Shown in pieces: positions 43,860 to 54,929 of a stretch of DNA of 64,000 bases. Made by a program: the position numbers and the translations under genes. The DNA is taken from positions 124,001-188,000 of the forward strand of contig JAGVSM010001691.1 in NCBI GenBank assembly GCA_022494885.1, given 5' to 3'. The first letter of the stretch is position 1; the number at the start of each line of letters is the position of its first letter. The DNA comes from Micrasema longulum (lineage: Eukaryota > Arthropoda > Insecta > Trichoptera > Brachycentridae). The notes beneath the pieces are model-generated. The model ran no database searches. It was not told where the DNA came from and was given only the letters and a program-made list of their open reading frames with translations.

Positions 43860-44480
43860 TATGTTCGGCAGTAAAACGGAGGTGCCATTAGCATAAAATG
43901 GTCACAAAATCTCCATTATTCTTTCCTTCCGCACCCTGGAACTAAGTGCCATATTGATTACCCATCCATCACATCCTCGATCACACCGACGATAGTCCGC
44001 AGAATGCGGCGCTGAATAAATAAAAGAGGGCAGAAGAAGAAGTAGAGCAGAGAAGAATAGTGGCGAGGAGAGAAAGGAGGAGGGAGCAGATGGGACGCCG
44101 GACTTCGGAGACAAGTTTTTGCACTTATCGCCGACATTGCTCCTAAACACTCTCTCCTGGCACTGTATGCAGTTCATGTTGAGATTGTTGATTCGGAGGA
44201 ACTTTAGTTTTTGTCAATCCGGTGTCTACTAAAGTACGATGTAGAAAGGAATTTAGCCTTTCCCGGAATAGCTTAAATTACTCATTGAGATATTCAAAAT
44301 GGAGAAAAGCGACATCTTTTAGCCGGGGGATAATATTTTTCATCGTTCGATTTAACCGGATTTTTACTTTACTGGAGAAGTTTTCACTATTTTTAATCAA
44401 AACTCATGACGCCGCTATAACGCTTTCCGCATTCATACCATTTTGTCGTTATTTTTTATATTTCAATTTTCCGTTGCACT
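43860..44480. other. Unique island with purine-rich tract
   Basis: 44020-44095 is a GA-rich tract (AGAAGAAGTAGAGCAGAGAA). Around it the sequence is balanced (CCGACGATAGTCCGCAGAAT). Frames of 86-91 codons are open on both strands; the minus-strand protein (MNCIQCQERVFRSN) has Cys and Leu runs but no known domain. Non-coding island or unrecognised exon. Confidence 0.3.
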
Positions 44481-44879
44481 GAACTTCCTCATTCTACAAA
44501 AATATTTTTTTTTATTGTTTTTTTTTTCTTATTTCGTTAATGAATAAAAAACAAGAATTTACTAATCTTCATTAATTAATTTCCACCAATAAATTGTTTT
44601 GAGAAAAAAAAATGTTTTCTGCAATTTATTACAAGTAAAATTTATACTGTGGTGTTTAAATAAAAATTACTCTTTATTAGTATTGTAATGTCGTGATTAG
44701 TGAGAAAACGATAAAAAATAATATGTTTTTTTCAATACCACATGTTTACACTAAACTTAAAACATTTATTTTTTAATTAATCGATATATTTCGTAAGTGG
44801 TAAATGTTTTTTTAATCCTACAAATCTTCTTTTATACATCTAGTAAATGTTTATTTGACACTTTATATACATATAAAAT
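44481..44879. other. AT-rich stretch, nothing recognised
   Basis: No supported feature. Confidence 0.35.
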
Positions 44880-45130
44880 AAATATACATATAAGGGCGGG
44901 CATATTGCCTTAAGGCAATTTCTTCCTACCTACCCTTCCTGTTATAACTGTAACTCGAGAAAAAAAGAGACAAACTCCTGTGCTTAGAGAGTGACTTACA
45001 CTGTTATAGTTATTTATTGATTAGAATTTGTATAATTTTGAATATACAAGTAAATGAGAAAAAAACATTTATACGATATGAAAAGAAAAACAGAAAATAA
45101 TAATATATTCATACTTATTAAAATTAACAG
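44880..45130 (-). repeat. Dispersed repeat D, copy 2, with 16-bp palindrome
   Basis: Minus strand aligns with 33130-33310: ATTTTCTGTTTTTCTTTTCA, ACTATAACAGTGTAAGTCAC, CTAAGCACAGGAGTTTGTCT. At one end lies the perfect palindrome ATTGCCTTAAGGCAAT (44904-44919), followed on the minus strand by GCCCGCCCTTATATGTATAT. It resembles the 3' end of an insect LINE, but no protein is visible. Confidence 0.5.
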
Positions 45131-45495
45131 CAGTTTTTTAGAATTTACTTTGAATCTGTTTATTGATGTATTAGTTTTATTAGTTTTTAGTTAATTAGGA
45201 AGATTTTTGTTATTTTTGACACCTTTGAAGACAAAGCTATTTTGACCATGACTCGTGTGAAATTTAGGGATTTTAATATTATTTTGGTATCTATGTGACG
45301 TATTCATATAATTTTTTTTTTCTTTATAAATTTGTATAATGGAAATTATTTATTAATTTGTATGATGGTAATATAACTATAAAACATTTGCTACACGCTC
45401 GGGCAATTTAGTTTCAATTCTAAGTGAGATCTTTATGATTTAAAAGTATTTTTTATAAAGCATAATGTAAATAAATTTCTGCGCCGTGTAATGAG
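45131..45495. other. AT-rich stretch, nothing recognised
   Basis: No supported feature. Confidence 0.3.
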
Positions 45496-45499
45496 ATGC

Positions 45500-45790
45500 A
45501 CTGTATATTTTTTGTATCTAGACGGACGAAAAATACAATTCTGTGTGATAAAACCAGAATTTAGGACGAGCGTTTTTAACTCGACGGTTTATCTCAGGTA
45601 AAAATCCTGAAAATGGAAATCGAGTGAGAAGTTGGTCTCACAGGGTAGCGGTTGGCGTATTCTCCAACATTCTTGTGTTGTGGTCCCGGCTTTACTACCT
45701 GGCAAGGTCGGCGAAGAAATTTTCCACTGTTTCTGGACCGGTAACTAAAGCGAAAGACTGATCACTTTATTTTTCATTTGACAAAGAATC
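45500..45790 (+). repeat. Composite SINE: shared leader plus SINE-A-type body, copy 1
   Basis: A leader (GACGGACGAAAAATACAATT, AACCAGAATTTAGGACGAGC, CTCAGGTAAAAATCCTGAAA) is followed by a tRNA-like piece (GGTCTCACAGGGTAGCGGTT, GTGGTCCCGGCTTTACTACC) and the SINE-A body (CTGGACCGGTAACTAAAGCG, AAAGACTGATCA). The same leader precedes a tRNA-like piece at 54065-54300, so the fusion is an ancestral unit and not a chance junction. Confidence 0.6.
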
Positions 45791-45879
45791 AGAGATAATG
45801 ATAAATAAAATACCTCTCTCTTCTGTGCAAAAAACGTTTTTCGTTGTAATTTCACATCGTTATTTGGCTATTTTTGAAC

Positions 45880-46280
45880 TATTGAACATATCATTGGTGT
45901 GTGTTTAAAAGTCCAACGCACATACATTATTCTTATCCTTTTCAATTCTCGAAAACCCAAAAGGTTCAGAAATAGCTCGTCTGTCCAAGCTGCATGTCCA
46001 TGTAATAAATTTGACAGGTAATTTCAAGGGCGGATGCGACATTTGCCAGGGATGAAATACGCGGCACGTTTGGGGTTGGCTCCGGGTTAAGGGCTGGCTC
46101 GGATTAAGGCCAAGAAATATTACTTCTATGATGATATGGGCTCCAGGCAGGGGGAGGGGTGACGGGGATTTACTGGCCATGATCGGATGGAAGATCAGGA
46201 CGTCAGAAGATAGAGAGATAAGAATCTGGGGCAATTTTGCGTGCCACGAACAATATGTCATGATTCAGATTTGCATCTGA
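45880..46280. other. GC-richer unique island with 118-codon minus ORF
   Basis: The minus strand is open at 45905-46261 (MTYCSWHAKLPQILISL; KSPSPLPLPGAH). Codons are more balanced than the flanks. No domain or signal sequence recognised, no repeat partner. Could be a single exon or a non-coding element; I favour non-coding because no splice signals stand out. Confidence 0.3.
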
Positions 46281-46496
46281 TTTTATCTTAATTTATCTTT
46301 ATACTTTACTAAAATAAGACAGAAAAAAAATTTAGAAAAATATAACTATTTTTTTTCAAAGTAACACTCATTTGAAACCCTTTTAATCATGGTTCCTCTG
46401 ACCAAGCTCTCTCTTATCCACTCTTCGTTATAAAAACACAATTAAAATTTTAAAAATTTACTCACCCAGCCATATGCACTCTTACATATTTATTTT

Positions 46497-47385
46497 CATG
46501 TAAACGTAGTTAGGTACGCAGTAAGCCACAAGCCATAAAAAAGTTAAACTGACGTAATAGCACTTTTGTCAAAAGATAGAATAATAAAATCAACACAACA
46601 GTTAAAATGATTTTTACTTTAAAAATTTATAAATAATATATACATACTGTTTTTTATAATACAAAAAATGTTCAATTGTGTATTTGATCAGTTTTAGTAA
46701 TTTTTAAAGACTGGTTGACCACACAACCCAAGATGATCATTTTGCAGAAAACAGCCAGTCTTCGTAAAAGTCTAATGTATGTTGTGTCATTATGTATTGA
46801 ACATATTATTTTGTATTTTTATTAGGGTATTGAATTGTAAAAAATCACTTATTTCTTTTGTTATAATAATTTTAAATATAATTTTTCTTGTGTTGAAGAA
46901 AATTCGATGTTTTTTTTTAGTCTGGCTGACCACACAACCTAAAATATGTATTTTGCAAGCCAGATCTAATATTAAACCATACCTCTTACAAATTACAAAT
47001 GTTTGCAACGACATTATGTTTTGAAACATGTTTTTTTATCACGGGTATTTTTTTATTAATGAATTTATAAATTAAAATACAAATGTAATTAGAGTGTAAT
47101 TATCCACGTAATTTTTTTTGACAGAACTAGATTTCCGGGGCTTCAATTTTCGCCTCAGCATCTACATATAACGTAAGATTTTTTTCAGTGCTATGGGTAT
47201 TTTATGCAAATTGGAAAATGACGTTTCTGTTATCAACACTATTTTCAGAAAATGATTATTACAGTTTTTGTATGAAACTGGCTGTTTTTAGCAGAATATA
47301 GAATTGTTCTTACGGGCTCAATATCTCATTTTACCATAAATTGCGGAATGACTGCTTTCTGCACAAACACGTTCTTACACTTATA
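46497..47385. mobile_element. Non-autonomous TIR element, copy 2 (no Helitron)
   Basis: Reverse orientation relative to 12144-13672. Left end AACGTAGTTAGGTACGCAGT, AAGCCACAAGCC; right end GACTGCTTTCTGCACAAACA, CGTTCTT. Inner ~48-bp motifs at 46710-46765 and 46917-46970 have the same ~205-bp spacing as in copy 1. It lacks the Helitron, so it shows the pre-insertion structure (length about 889 bp). Confidence 0.7.
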
Positions 47386-47779
47386 TACACAAAATCACAT
47401 ACACACGGGTGAATATGAACATTGCACATACACAATTATGTAAACTGTCTCAATATGTATTGTTTAATCTAAAATTAACCTTTCTACACGATTTCTTTAA
47501 TTGGCTCTACTATTATTAACTGTTATGTAATATCTGTGAAAATTCCGAATAAAATAGAGAAAAAACACATATTTTTATTATTTACCAATTTCAATAGCAA
47601 AAATATGGATGTAATAATATTAAAAATATTTACTAATCAAAAATAGAAAAGGCATCATTTGCAAGACGTCACTTCTCATAATGCAAACGAGAATCCTTTT
47701 TTTATATTTTTTTTACACAGTAAATCAGTAGGAAACGCTAATATTAATATGATAAAATATATATTTTATGTTTATATGT

Positions 47780-48310
47780 GGTTACGCGTGAATGTTTACT
47801 GCCATTTATATGTTTTGGTTGTCGGTTTTTCCTTGAGAAGTAGAAACCTGAGCAACCTGGCAGTACCTACCGCATTGCAACAATTCTCAAATTCCATATT
47901 CAAATGAAACTGACAGCTGTATTTTTTCTTCAAACAAATGAAATCTTCTGTGATCCGCGTGAAAAACTAACAACAAATAATATTGGTACGACTTTATTAC
48001 TATATAAAGTTACCGCTAAAGTATCAGCATTATTAGAATCACCGCATCCAATATCCAAATATACTGATGCACAAAGCAGAATATGGAAGAACCCAACATC
48101 CGCAACATTTCCGCATGTTATTATCTGGTGGAGCGACGGGGAACACTTCAACACAGGTGAGTCGATTTCCATCGTTTATTAAGTGGCAGAAAACGTCCAT
48201 AGTAACGAGTGTGTTAGCTGACCTTGTTGGACCATCTTGGATCAGTTCATGCGCTCTCTAAGCTATCGAGGAAATATCTTTCGCGCCTCTCTCGCGTCAC
48301 CAATACGTTT
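47780..48310. other. Unique island; weak candidate exon 47904-48159
   Basis: Plus strand is open at 47904-48182, starting MKLTAVFFLQTNEIFCDPRE. A consensus splice donor CAG|GTGAGT lies at 48157-48165. If real, the exon would run from the ATG to 48159. The opposite strand is open too (80 codons), which weakens the case. No domain recognised. Confidence 0.22.
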
Positions 48311-48469
48311 TTATTAAAAATATCTGTGATTTAATAGAATTTGTATCAGAACATTATTTAAAGGGATTCATCATGATCACCTTATTATTTATCAAGTCGT
48401 TTTTACAAGACTGAAATGAAATGGGGGCAAATTATTACATGACTACTTCCATTGAGACTTTCAGTAAGC

Positions 48470-48620
48470 TAATAAATAAGTCTTCAACTATCGGTACGAA
48501 CTTCAAAATATTATTTCTTTTGCTTGAGGTAACATGATGTTACATCACCACGTGTAAAGAAAATTTTGTAGCACAGCTTTTTTAGAGTTAATAAAAAAAC
48601 TTTTATTTTTTTAATCTTAT
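48470..48620 (-). repeat. Dispersed repeat with GTAACAT palindrome, copy 2
   Basis: Reverse of 17340-17480: on the minus strand CTTTACACGTGGTGATGTAA, CATCATGTTACCTCAAGC. The core GTAACATGATGTTAC (48531-48545) is nearly a perfect palindrome. Confidence 0.5.
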
Positions 48621-48724
48621 CCAACAAATTCAATTCTGCACTTTTTGAACGAAAGTAAAAACGAAAAAAAACATAGAGACATGATTGACCTTAACACTCG
48701 TGACGTCAAACTAAATTACGTGAA

Positions 48725-48990
48725 CTATAATAACTATACTACTACTACTATCACGTCATTTCCCCGTAGGAGTAGGCAGAGAGATTGTACCGCCACACAC
48801 GTCTATCCTGGCATAAATTCCTAGTTTCTTCCACATTCATACATCTTATCATACATGCCATGCCGTCTGCTTTTGACATGACCGGACTTAAAATTTTGGT
48901 TTATTTGATCATGCCACGTCTTTCTTAGTCATCCTCGTCTCACGTTGCCGTCATATCATTTTCGCCATATATACTTGTTTTACCATTCTT
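48725..48990 (-). pseudogene. LINE relic L1, 3' end copy 4
   Basis: Plus-strand phrases CACGTCATTTCCCCGTAGGA, CATTCATACATCTTATCATA, CATGCCACGTCTTTCTTAGT are the complement of the L1 end (GRPRKTW, RACM, 3' UTR). Starts at a TAC/ACT microsatellite (48735-48752), the tail of the element. Confidence 0.65.
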
Positions 48991-49325
48991 TTTTGTGAAC
49001 CAAAGATAACAGTTTAGTATTACATATAATGTTTGACGGCACTATCTATTCTGCAAATAGGGAGTACCATCATGGTATGTTTAATAACAGTTTTAAAATT
49101 AAATAAATATTTTTTTTCGATGTAAACACTATTTTTTTATAAATGTCAATATAGTAATAATAAAAAAGTACATCGCAACCTTGCATTAATGTATAATTAA
49201 ATTTTTATGGTGTACTTGTCGATATTAAATATCTTTTGGTTTTTTTAAAGTAAAATCATGACAAAACCAATAGTAGACATTGAACGACTTCTTTAAAAAA
49301 ATATTTGAAGACTTTAAACTTTTTC
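48991..49325. other. AT-rich stretch, nothing recognised
   Basis: No supported feature. Confidence 0.3.
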
Positions 49326-49715
49326 ATATCGTGGGTATACTGGCAAAAAGCTTTAACTCTCAAATCCCTGTTTTGAGAAATCAAGCATTTAAGTTTTGTT
49401 CCAATTTTACTCTTTTATATCTTATTTAAATAAAGTAAGATGTTAAGTGCTCATTTAAGAAAATGTTTTTAATTTTTCCGTTTCTTAATTTTATATTAAG
49501 TAAATATTTAGTTATTTAAAGCCTGTAGCCTGAATAAAGTACCGAGTATACGACTTAACCTTAAATTTATTTTTAAAACTACAGATAAATGAAATTTAAT
49601 ATGACTAAGTGTATTTTGCCAGTTTGTAGAACGTTAAAATTTTTACAAAACTGCATCATTAAGTCAAATCTGCATATTTTCGAGTAAACGTTTTTTGCCA
49701 GTATACCCACGATAT
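49326..49715. mobile_element. TIR element (MITE), about 390 bp
   Basis: Left end ATATCGTGGGTATACTGGCA then AAAAGCTTTAACTC; right end GAGTAAACGTTTTTTGCCAG then TATACCCACGATAT. About 24 bp of the ends are perfectly inverted, with looser match further in. Both ends sit at TA, consistent with a TA target site (Tc1/mariner-type MITE), but the superfamily is not proven. No ORF. Confidence 0.75.
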
Positions 49716-49739
49716 AAAAATAGGAATCAATTTGTAGTA

Positions 49740-50400
49740 GAGCGGGGTTCTTACGTCCGACTTTTGATAATGGAATTCAAAACACTACTATGGACCTAAA
49801 CGTGGTTCATATGATGTGTTTATTAACTACGGAAAACATCATGAAAATAACACCCCCATCAAACACCTTGGCATTCAAATACTATTGTGTATCATTCTGG
49901 AATTCACGACTCAATTTCGTTCTTTACTTTGTGAGGTGAGAAATATTCGTGCGAATAATCACACAAAACAAATTCTGTGTTCACACACCGTGAGCAATAA
50001 AACTTTCTGGCTGACGTGCGCCTTACTGCTCACTGCTATAGTAATTTATCAACAGCCAAATCCTCAGCCTGGGAGTTTCCCAGTCCCACTCTCGGAGCTG
50101 GAGCTGTCTGCCAGAGATTAGATACTCCACGAGGTTAAAGTGTGAAGCGACATTATAATACTCACGTCTGAAGCTCAAACGGAAGCGGAAGTGGGATTAG
50201 AAATGGGAATTCAGAAACATCGGCGGATGTCACACGAGAGGTATGAGAGATTTCACTTAAAAATTTGTCCCTTGGGGCTAAGATTTCTCCTTTTAAAAGA
50301 GTAAAAGCATAAGTAACTCTATAAAATATTACATTCATATAACCTTTGTTTATAACGGTCATTCTTTTAAAACGTATTTACACACGCAGGCACTTGTCCA
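49740..50400. other. Unique island with 101-codon ORF
   Basis: 49816-50121 is open on the plus strand (MFINYGKHHENNTPIKHLGI; a hydrophobic run FWLTCALLLTAIVIY; ends NPQPGSFPVPLSELELSARD). The hydrophobic stretch could be a membrane segment. Codon use is more balanced than in surrounding DNA. Family unknown; could be an exon of an unrecognised gene or chance. Confidence 0.3.
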
Positions 50401-50960
50401 CATCCGATGAATAGAGTTTTAAAAAATCCTATTTTAATTATGCAAACAAAATGAATTTTTAGAAAACTTACACGTGCCTGAAAATCAATGTAATAATAAT
50501 TCTTAAAACGATTAATTACGTATGTTATGCACGGACCTGTTTCACACGTATCGCGCTAATCCACTTGGTCCGGTAAAATTAAGGTGGGTTGTTGCTTATT
50601 TATTATTTTCTTTTTTGGTTTTACTCTGAGGTGAAAATTTTGCTAAAAGAAATCAAGTGGAGATTAGTCAGACTCATAGTGCACTGGTTCGTGTTTATTA
50701 CCTGCCGATTGATAAATGAAATAATTAAATAATTAATTATTAATAAGTCCGCACCATGTTTTTAATGGTGCCGTGCTTTGTTAAACGATCAACTAAATTA
50801 GCGGATAGGAAGTCGACCTCTATTTTTCAGGTAAATCTAATTCATTTTCGTACGTTCAGATTCGTCGTCTCAAGCTTGGGGTGAAATTGTCCGACGATCA
50901 GTCCTAGGGAAACAATGTGTATGAAGGAGAAAAAGTTTGAATTTCTCGCTTACGACATCA
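50401..50960. other. Mixed unique sequence
   Basis: CGGACCTGTTTCACACGTAT near 50533 and TACGTTCAGATTCGTCGTCT near 50850 are less AT-rich than the flanks. Homeodomain-type ATAATTAAATAATTAATTAT at 50721 lies between. No ORF, no repeat partner. Confidence 0.25.
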
Positions 50961-51660
50961 ATTAAATTTAATTTAATATCAAAACTACATTTAAATATCA
51001 AAATATGTTTAAAAAATCACATTTGTAACTAAACACCGTTTAAAAAATACATTGTTAAATTTTAAACTTTCATTTATTTTGAGCAAATCCCAAAAAACTG
51101 AAACAAAACTTAGCTTCAACTTTTTTTTTAACTTATTTTTTTTTATTGTAATCAGTAAATATTTTATGCATAAGCAGTGATGAAATAAGCATGATTTTGT
51201 CAAGAAACAGTATTGAAATTAAAGAAAAAAAATTAAACATTACCAACTTTGCTATACTCAAGTAGATGTTGCCATGTTTGCAACAAAGCCGATAATTTAA
51301 AAGTCAAATCTTACAAATTAGGCCGTATTTTTAACTGACTGTGTTAAAATTATTTTTAAAAAAATATTCTGTACAAGTTTCAATTAATATCGCACTTTTT
51401 TAAACTCTGGATTTTGCCGGGTTTGCAAGAAGTACTTTCGTGTGTCAATTTTAAGGTTATCAATCCAACCATGTATATTTGTATACGGCTGTCAATTATG
51501 CGTGCTCCAATATTTAGCCAAATAAATTTTTGAAAGGGGTAAGTAGGTCTTTTTTTCTGTTTGTTAATTTTGTATTTATGGATTTTTTGAAATGTCATAT
51601 TTACACTTAACATTTTAAATCAGTTTTTTTTTATTTGCACAACAAATAACTCATTATTAG
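50961..51660. other. AT-rich stretch, nothing recognised
   Basis: No supported feature. Confidence 0.35.
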
Positions 51661-51755
51661 GAAATGGGAATCAAGTTGCGGCAGCGGAGAGCGAACTTTG
51701 GACCTTTGATCTGTGAGTCCACGATACTAGCCGCAGGACCACAACCCAATTCAAC
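51661..51755 (-). repeat. SINE-B copy 4, best preserved head
   Basis: Minus strand: GGGTTGTGGTCCTGCGGCTA, GTATCGTGGACTCACAGATC, AAAGGTCCAAAGTTCGCTCT, CCGCTGCCGC. The A box (GGCTAGTATCG) and B box (AGTTCGCTCTCC) are recognisable, so this is the reference copy for the tRNA-like nature of the family. Confidence 0.65.
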
Positions 51756-53285
51756 GTTATGGACCCACCTATTTGGATTTTAAAATTGTTGATTTTTTTA
51801 TTTACATTTCTAAAAAAAGGAAATATCCTCAATAATGTAAACAATATATGCTTTTCAAAGTTTTCATATTAATGGATAACTTATAAAGTGCCAGATTTGG
51901 AATGTAATATAATATCTAAACTTTCATTTGGTTATTTATTTTTTAGCTTTTTCCAATATTTGTTTTTCAATCATGCATCATTTAAGCCTACATTTTTGAG
52001 CAAACTACGTGTGTATGTGCAGTTTCAAATACTAACACGTTATTTGTATTAGTAACAAAAAAACAAATTATACAAATTTAAAGCATCTAACGAAATCTAA
52101 GTCGTACAAATTCGATAATGAAATTAACTTATTGATGTATTATTTGATTACTGTGGTATTTTACACTAGGAGTTTGTTATAATAGAACAAGCTTTAAATA
52201 AAAAAATATTTTCTAAAAAAAATATATTTCATGTAAATAAAGAGAGTCAATTATTTATTACTACAGCACTCACAAATGATTGAAATAAGCATCTGAATTG
52301 GTCATAAAAACAATAAATTACATACCTCAATATGCCATTAATGACAATAATAATTATCATGGCTTATTAACAAAAATAACAATTACTTTATCGACTATAT
52401 ACACACTTAGGTGATAGATTTCTCTGGATCATATTTAGTCTGCATAACTAGGTACAACCTGTTTTAAGGCAGACATTTTTTCGCAAAAAATAATCAATAA
52501 CATTACTACCTACGTGTTAATTTACCATACAGTTGTACAATATAAATTTATTATTGAGGAATGTATTTTGAGTAAATTTTCCAATGAAAAAAATTGAACC
52601 ACCGGTTTCGAAAATGCGACCGGCGCACTGTGGAACCAAATTCAGAATTCATGATAAAATTCCATCCTATTTATTTCTAAAATTTCTATCCTATATATTT
52701 ATTTATTACTGATTCTACAAACAGTGAATTATTATTTGAATTTATTAATGTTTAAAGCAATATCAAAAACATGAGTTTAAAAAAAATGTTTATGCATTTG
52801 GTACCTTTTTGTATGACAGAAACTTAAAAAATATTAAAGTTTTAATTTAAACAAAATTTTAGTAAAGAATTATCTAAAAATACTTTTTATCGTGTTTTGT
52901 GAATTGAAGCCCATAGTGCGGCGTTGCAAATTGCACTTAATTATTTTATATCTCAAAATCAACTATGAATATTTCCACGAATTTTGTAATACTCAAGTAC
53001 ACATTAACACAAAATAAAAAAAATAAATCGCGTATTGAGGTATATCAAATAATTTTTAATGAAATATTTTGTCCATTAGGATCTTTGAAAATGACAAAAA
53101 AAGAATACCCTTAGACAAATAAATAAAACATTTATTTTAGAGAAAGAGATGTAATGTATTGCACGAGTATTGAATGTATTTCTGTGGATATCTCACGTTG
53201 GTTTTATTTTCTGTATATTTTATTTGACATATTTTTTTTTACATGTTGTATTACTGTTGATATCCCTAATAAATAAAATAAAAAA
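51756..53285. other. AT-rich stretch, nothing recognised
   Basis: Ends in a LINE-like A-rich tail (CTAATAAATAAAATAAAAAA at 53265), but no coding part is visible. Confidence 0.35.
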
Positions 53286-53289
53286 ATAA

Positions 53290-53780
53290 AATCTAATTAG
53301 ATCACTAGCAATCGTTTCCTAGCCTCGTATTACCTCATATTAACCTAAAGGAACCTCAGTTTACAACAATGTGACTCGAGTGAATTTTTTCACGCAGTCA
53401 GTTTAAATCATTCAACCAAATAATTATTTTGACTTTTGTTGCAATAAAACTATTTTACAACTTGACATGTCACGTCGTTAGTCGTTGTGTAGGACTCGAC
53501 AATAGAAACATAACAATCTTACCGTCAAAGGGCCTTCGCTATCTTTACACAGCATCGTATTATAGAACCCTTTCACACAGACCTTTTAAGTCCGGAAGAG
53601 ACTTGCATCGGAGTATAAAAAGTGTATCATCCCAATCAATCTGAAAGCCAGACGAGTATTTACAGAAATGTGCGGCCATCTCTATGTCTTCCTTTGCGAA
53701 GTAATTTACTTAAAGTGCACGTACAAGGATACTTGGAAAATGCAAAACTTTTTCTAAGCCGGACCTAAGTCGAAGGACGT
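53290..53780. other. Unique island
   Basis: Balanced sequence with AGTTTACAACAATGTGACTC (53358), TGACATGTCACGTCGTTAGT (53462) and CTCTATGTCTTCCTTTGCGA. A 71-codon ORF at 53429 has no domain. No repeat partner. Confidence 0.28.
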
Positions 53781-53959
53781 ATTGAAACATGAACTGAAAC
53801 GGTATAAGAGCTATCAAATAAAAATATATTTAATACATTATTAACACAAGACTAAATTCTAGAATTCTTTCGAACAAATATATTTTTAATCGTGTTGCAA
53901 TCAAATTATGTCATATTTATTTATTAATGAGTCCATTTTTGGACCACTTTTAGAAATTG

Positions 53960-54035
53960 AATTGAAAATTTAAAATTGAACCTTCAACTCTTGTATGGGA
54001 GTCCGCAACACCACCATAATATACCCTATGGTACA
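53960..54035 (-). repeat. SINE-B fragment
   Basis: CTTCAACTCTTGTATGGGAG followed by TCCGCAACACCACCATAATA is a decayed version of the SINE-B head. It lies directly upstream of the composite SINE at 54065. Confidence 0.4.
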
Positions 54036-54064
54036 TTTTTGCCGGTGATTAAACATAATTTTTG

Positions 54065-54300
54065 TCTGTGTCCAGGCGAATGAAAATAACAGTTTTTTTT
54101 GTGTAATAGAACCAGAATACTGATCGAATGCTTTCGACTCGATGGCTGCAACTCTCAGGTAAAAATCTGAAAACGAAAATCAAGGGGAGAAATGTCCGCC
54201 TTGTGCGGCCATCATTGAGGCCCTGGTTTCAATTCCAGGGAAAGTCAACATGAAATATTTGTTTATAACGTGATTTATTATCCATTATTAATTTAGAAAA
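54065..54300 (+). repeat. Composite SINE, copy 2
   Basis: The leader (CAGGCGAATGAAAATAACAG, AACCAGAATACTGATCGAAT, CTCAGGTAAAAATCTGAAAA) matches 45500-45640. A tRNA-like piece follows (AATGTCCGCCTTGTGCGGCC, GCCCTGGTTTCAATTCCAGG with a good B box) and AAAGTCAACATGAAATATTT. The SINE-A body is absent after it. Confidence 0.6.
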
Positions 54301-54319
54301 AATATCACAAAGTAGATGC

Positions 54320-54835
54320 TAACATAAATAATTAAGGACTAACTGAAATTGAAAATGTTAAATACTTAGGACTAACAATAGACAGACAATTGACAAGGAC
54401 AATTCATATCAACAATTTAATTTGCAAAGTGACGACATTTTCGAGTCTTTTTTTAAAAATCAAAAACTTTGTTCCAATAAAGGAAAAAAAATAATGTACG
54501 AAGCCTATGTAAAAACTAAAATATGTTATATGCAACTACTATGGGGAACAGGAAATCAAAATGACATAAACACACTTCAAAGATGGCAAAATAAAATATT
54601 AAAGTTAGTAAATGACCTACCCTATCTAACAGCAACTAAATAACTTTTTGAACAAACTAAACAATTAAGTGAAACTGAACTCTTCAAACTAAAATCCTTA
54701 AAATTTATAAATTTAGAATCTTTAACAGTAGAATGTGAATTTTAAAAAGTAAAAACATTTTGTTAAATGTATGTAACCCGTAAGGGTTTATCAATGAAAA
54801 ATTTAAGTAAAAAATAAAATAAAAATAAAAAAATA
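54320..54835 (+). pseudogene. LINE relic L3, C-terminal region and 3' end
   Basis: Plus strand reads EIENVKYLGLTIDRQL, IMYEAYVKTKICYMQLLWGT, LQRWQNKILKLVNDLPYLTA, TK, stop, LFEQTKQLSETELF: the post-RT blocks of a LINE. The same family is found at 13800-14260. One in-frame stop lies at 54641 and the C-terminal TRxGxxSL block is lost. The 3' end has AACCCGTAAGGGTTTATCAA and A-rich repeats. Confidence 0.8.
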
Positions 54836-54929
54836 CTTAAATATTTCACTATTCGTGGCCGTGGCTTGATATAGGTTCTATATAGGTAATTATTTCGGCG
54901 AATTGATCATGTTTTATTAATTTAATCCC

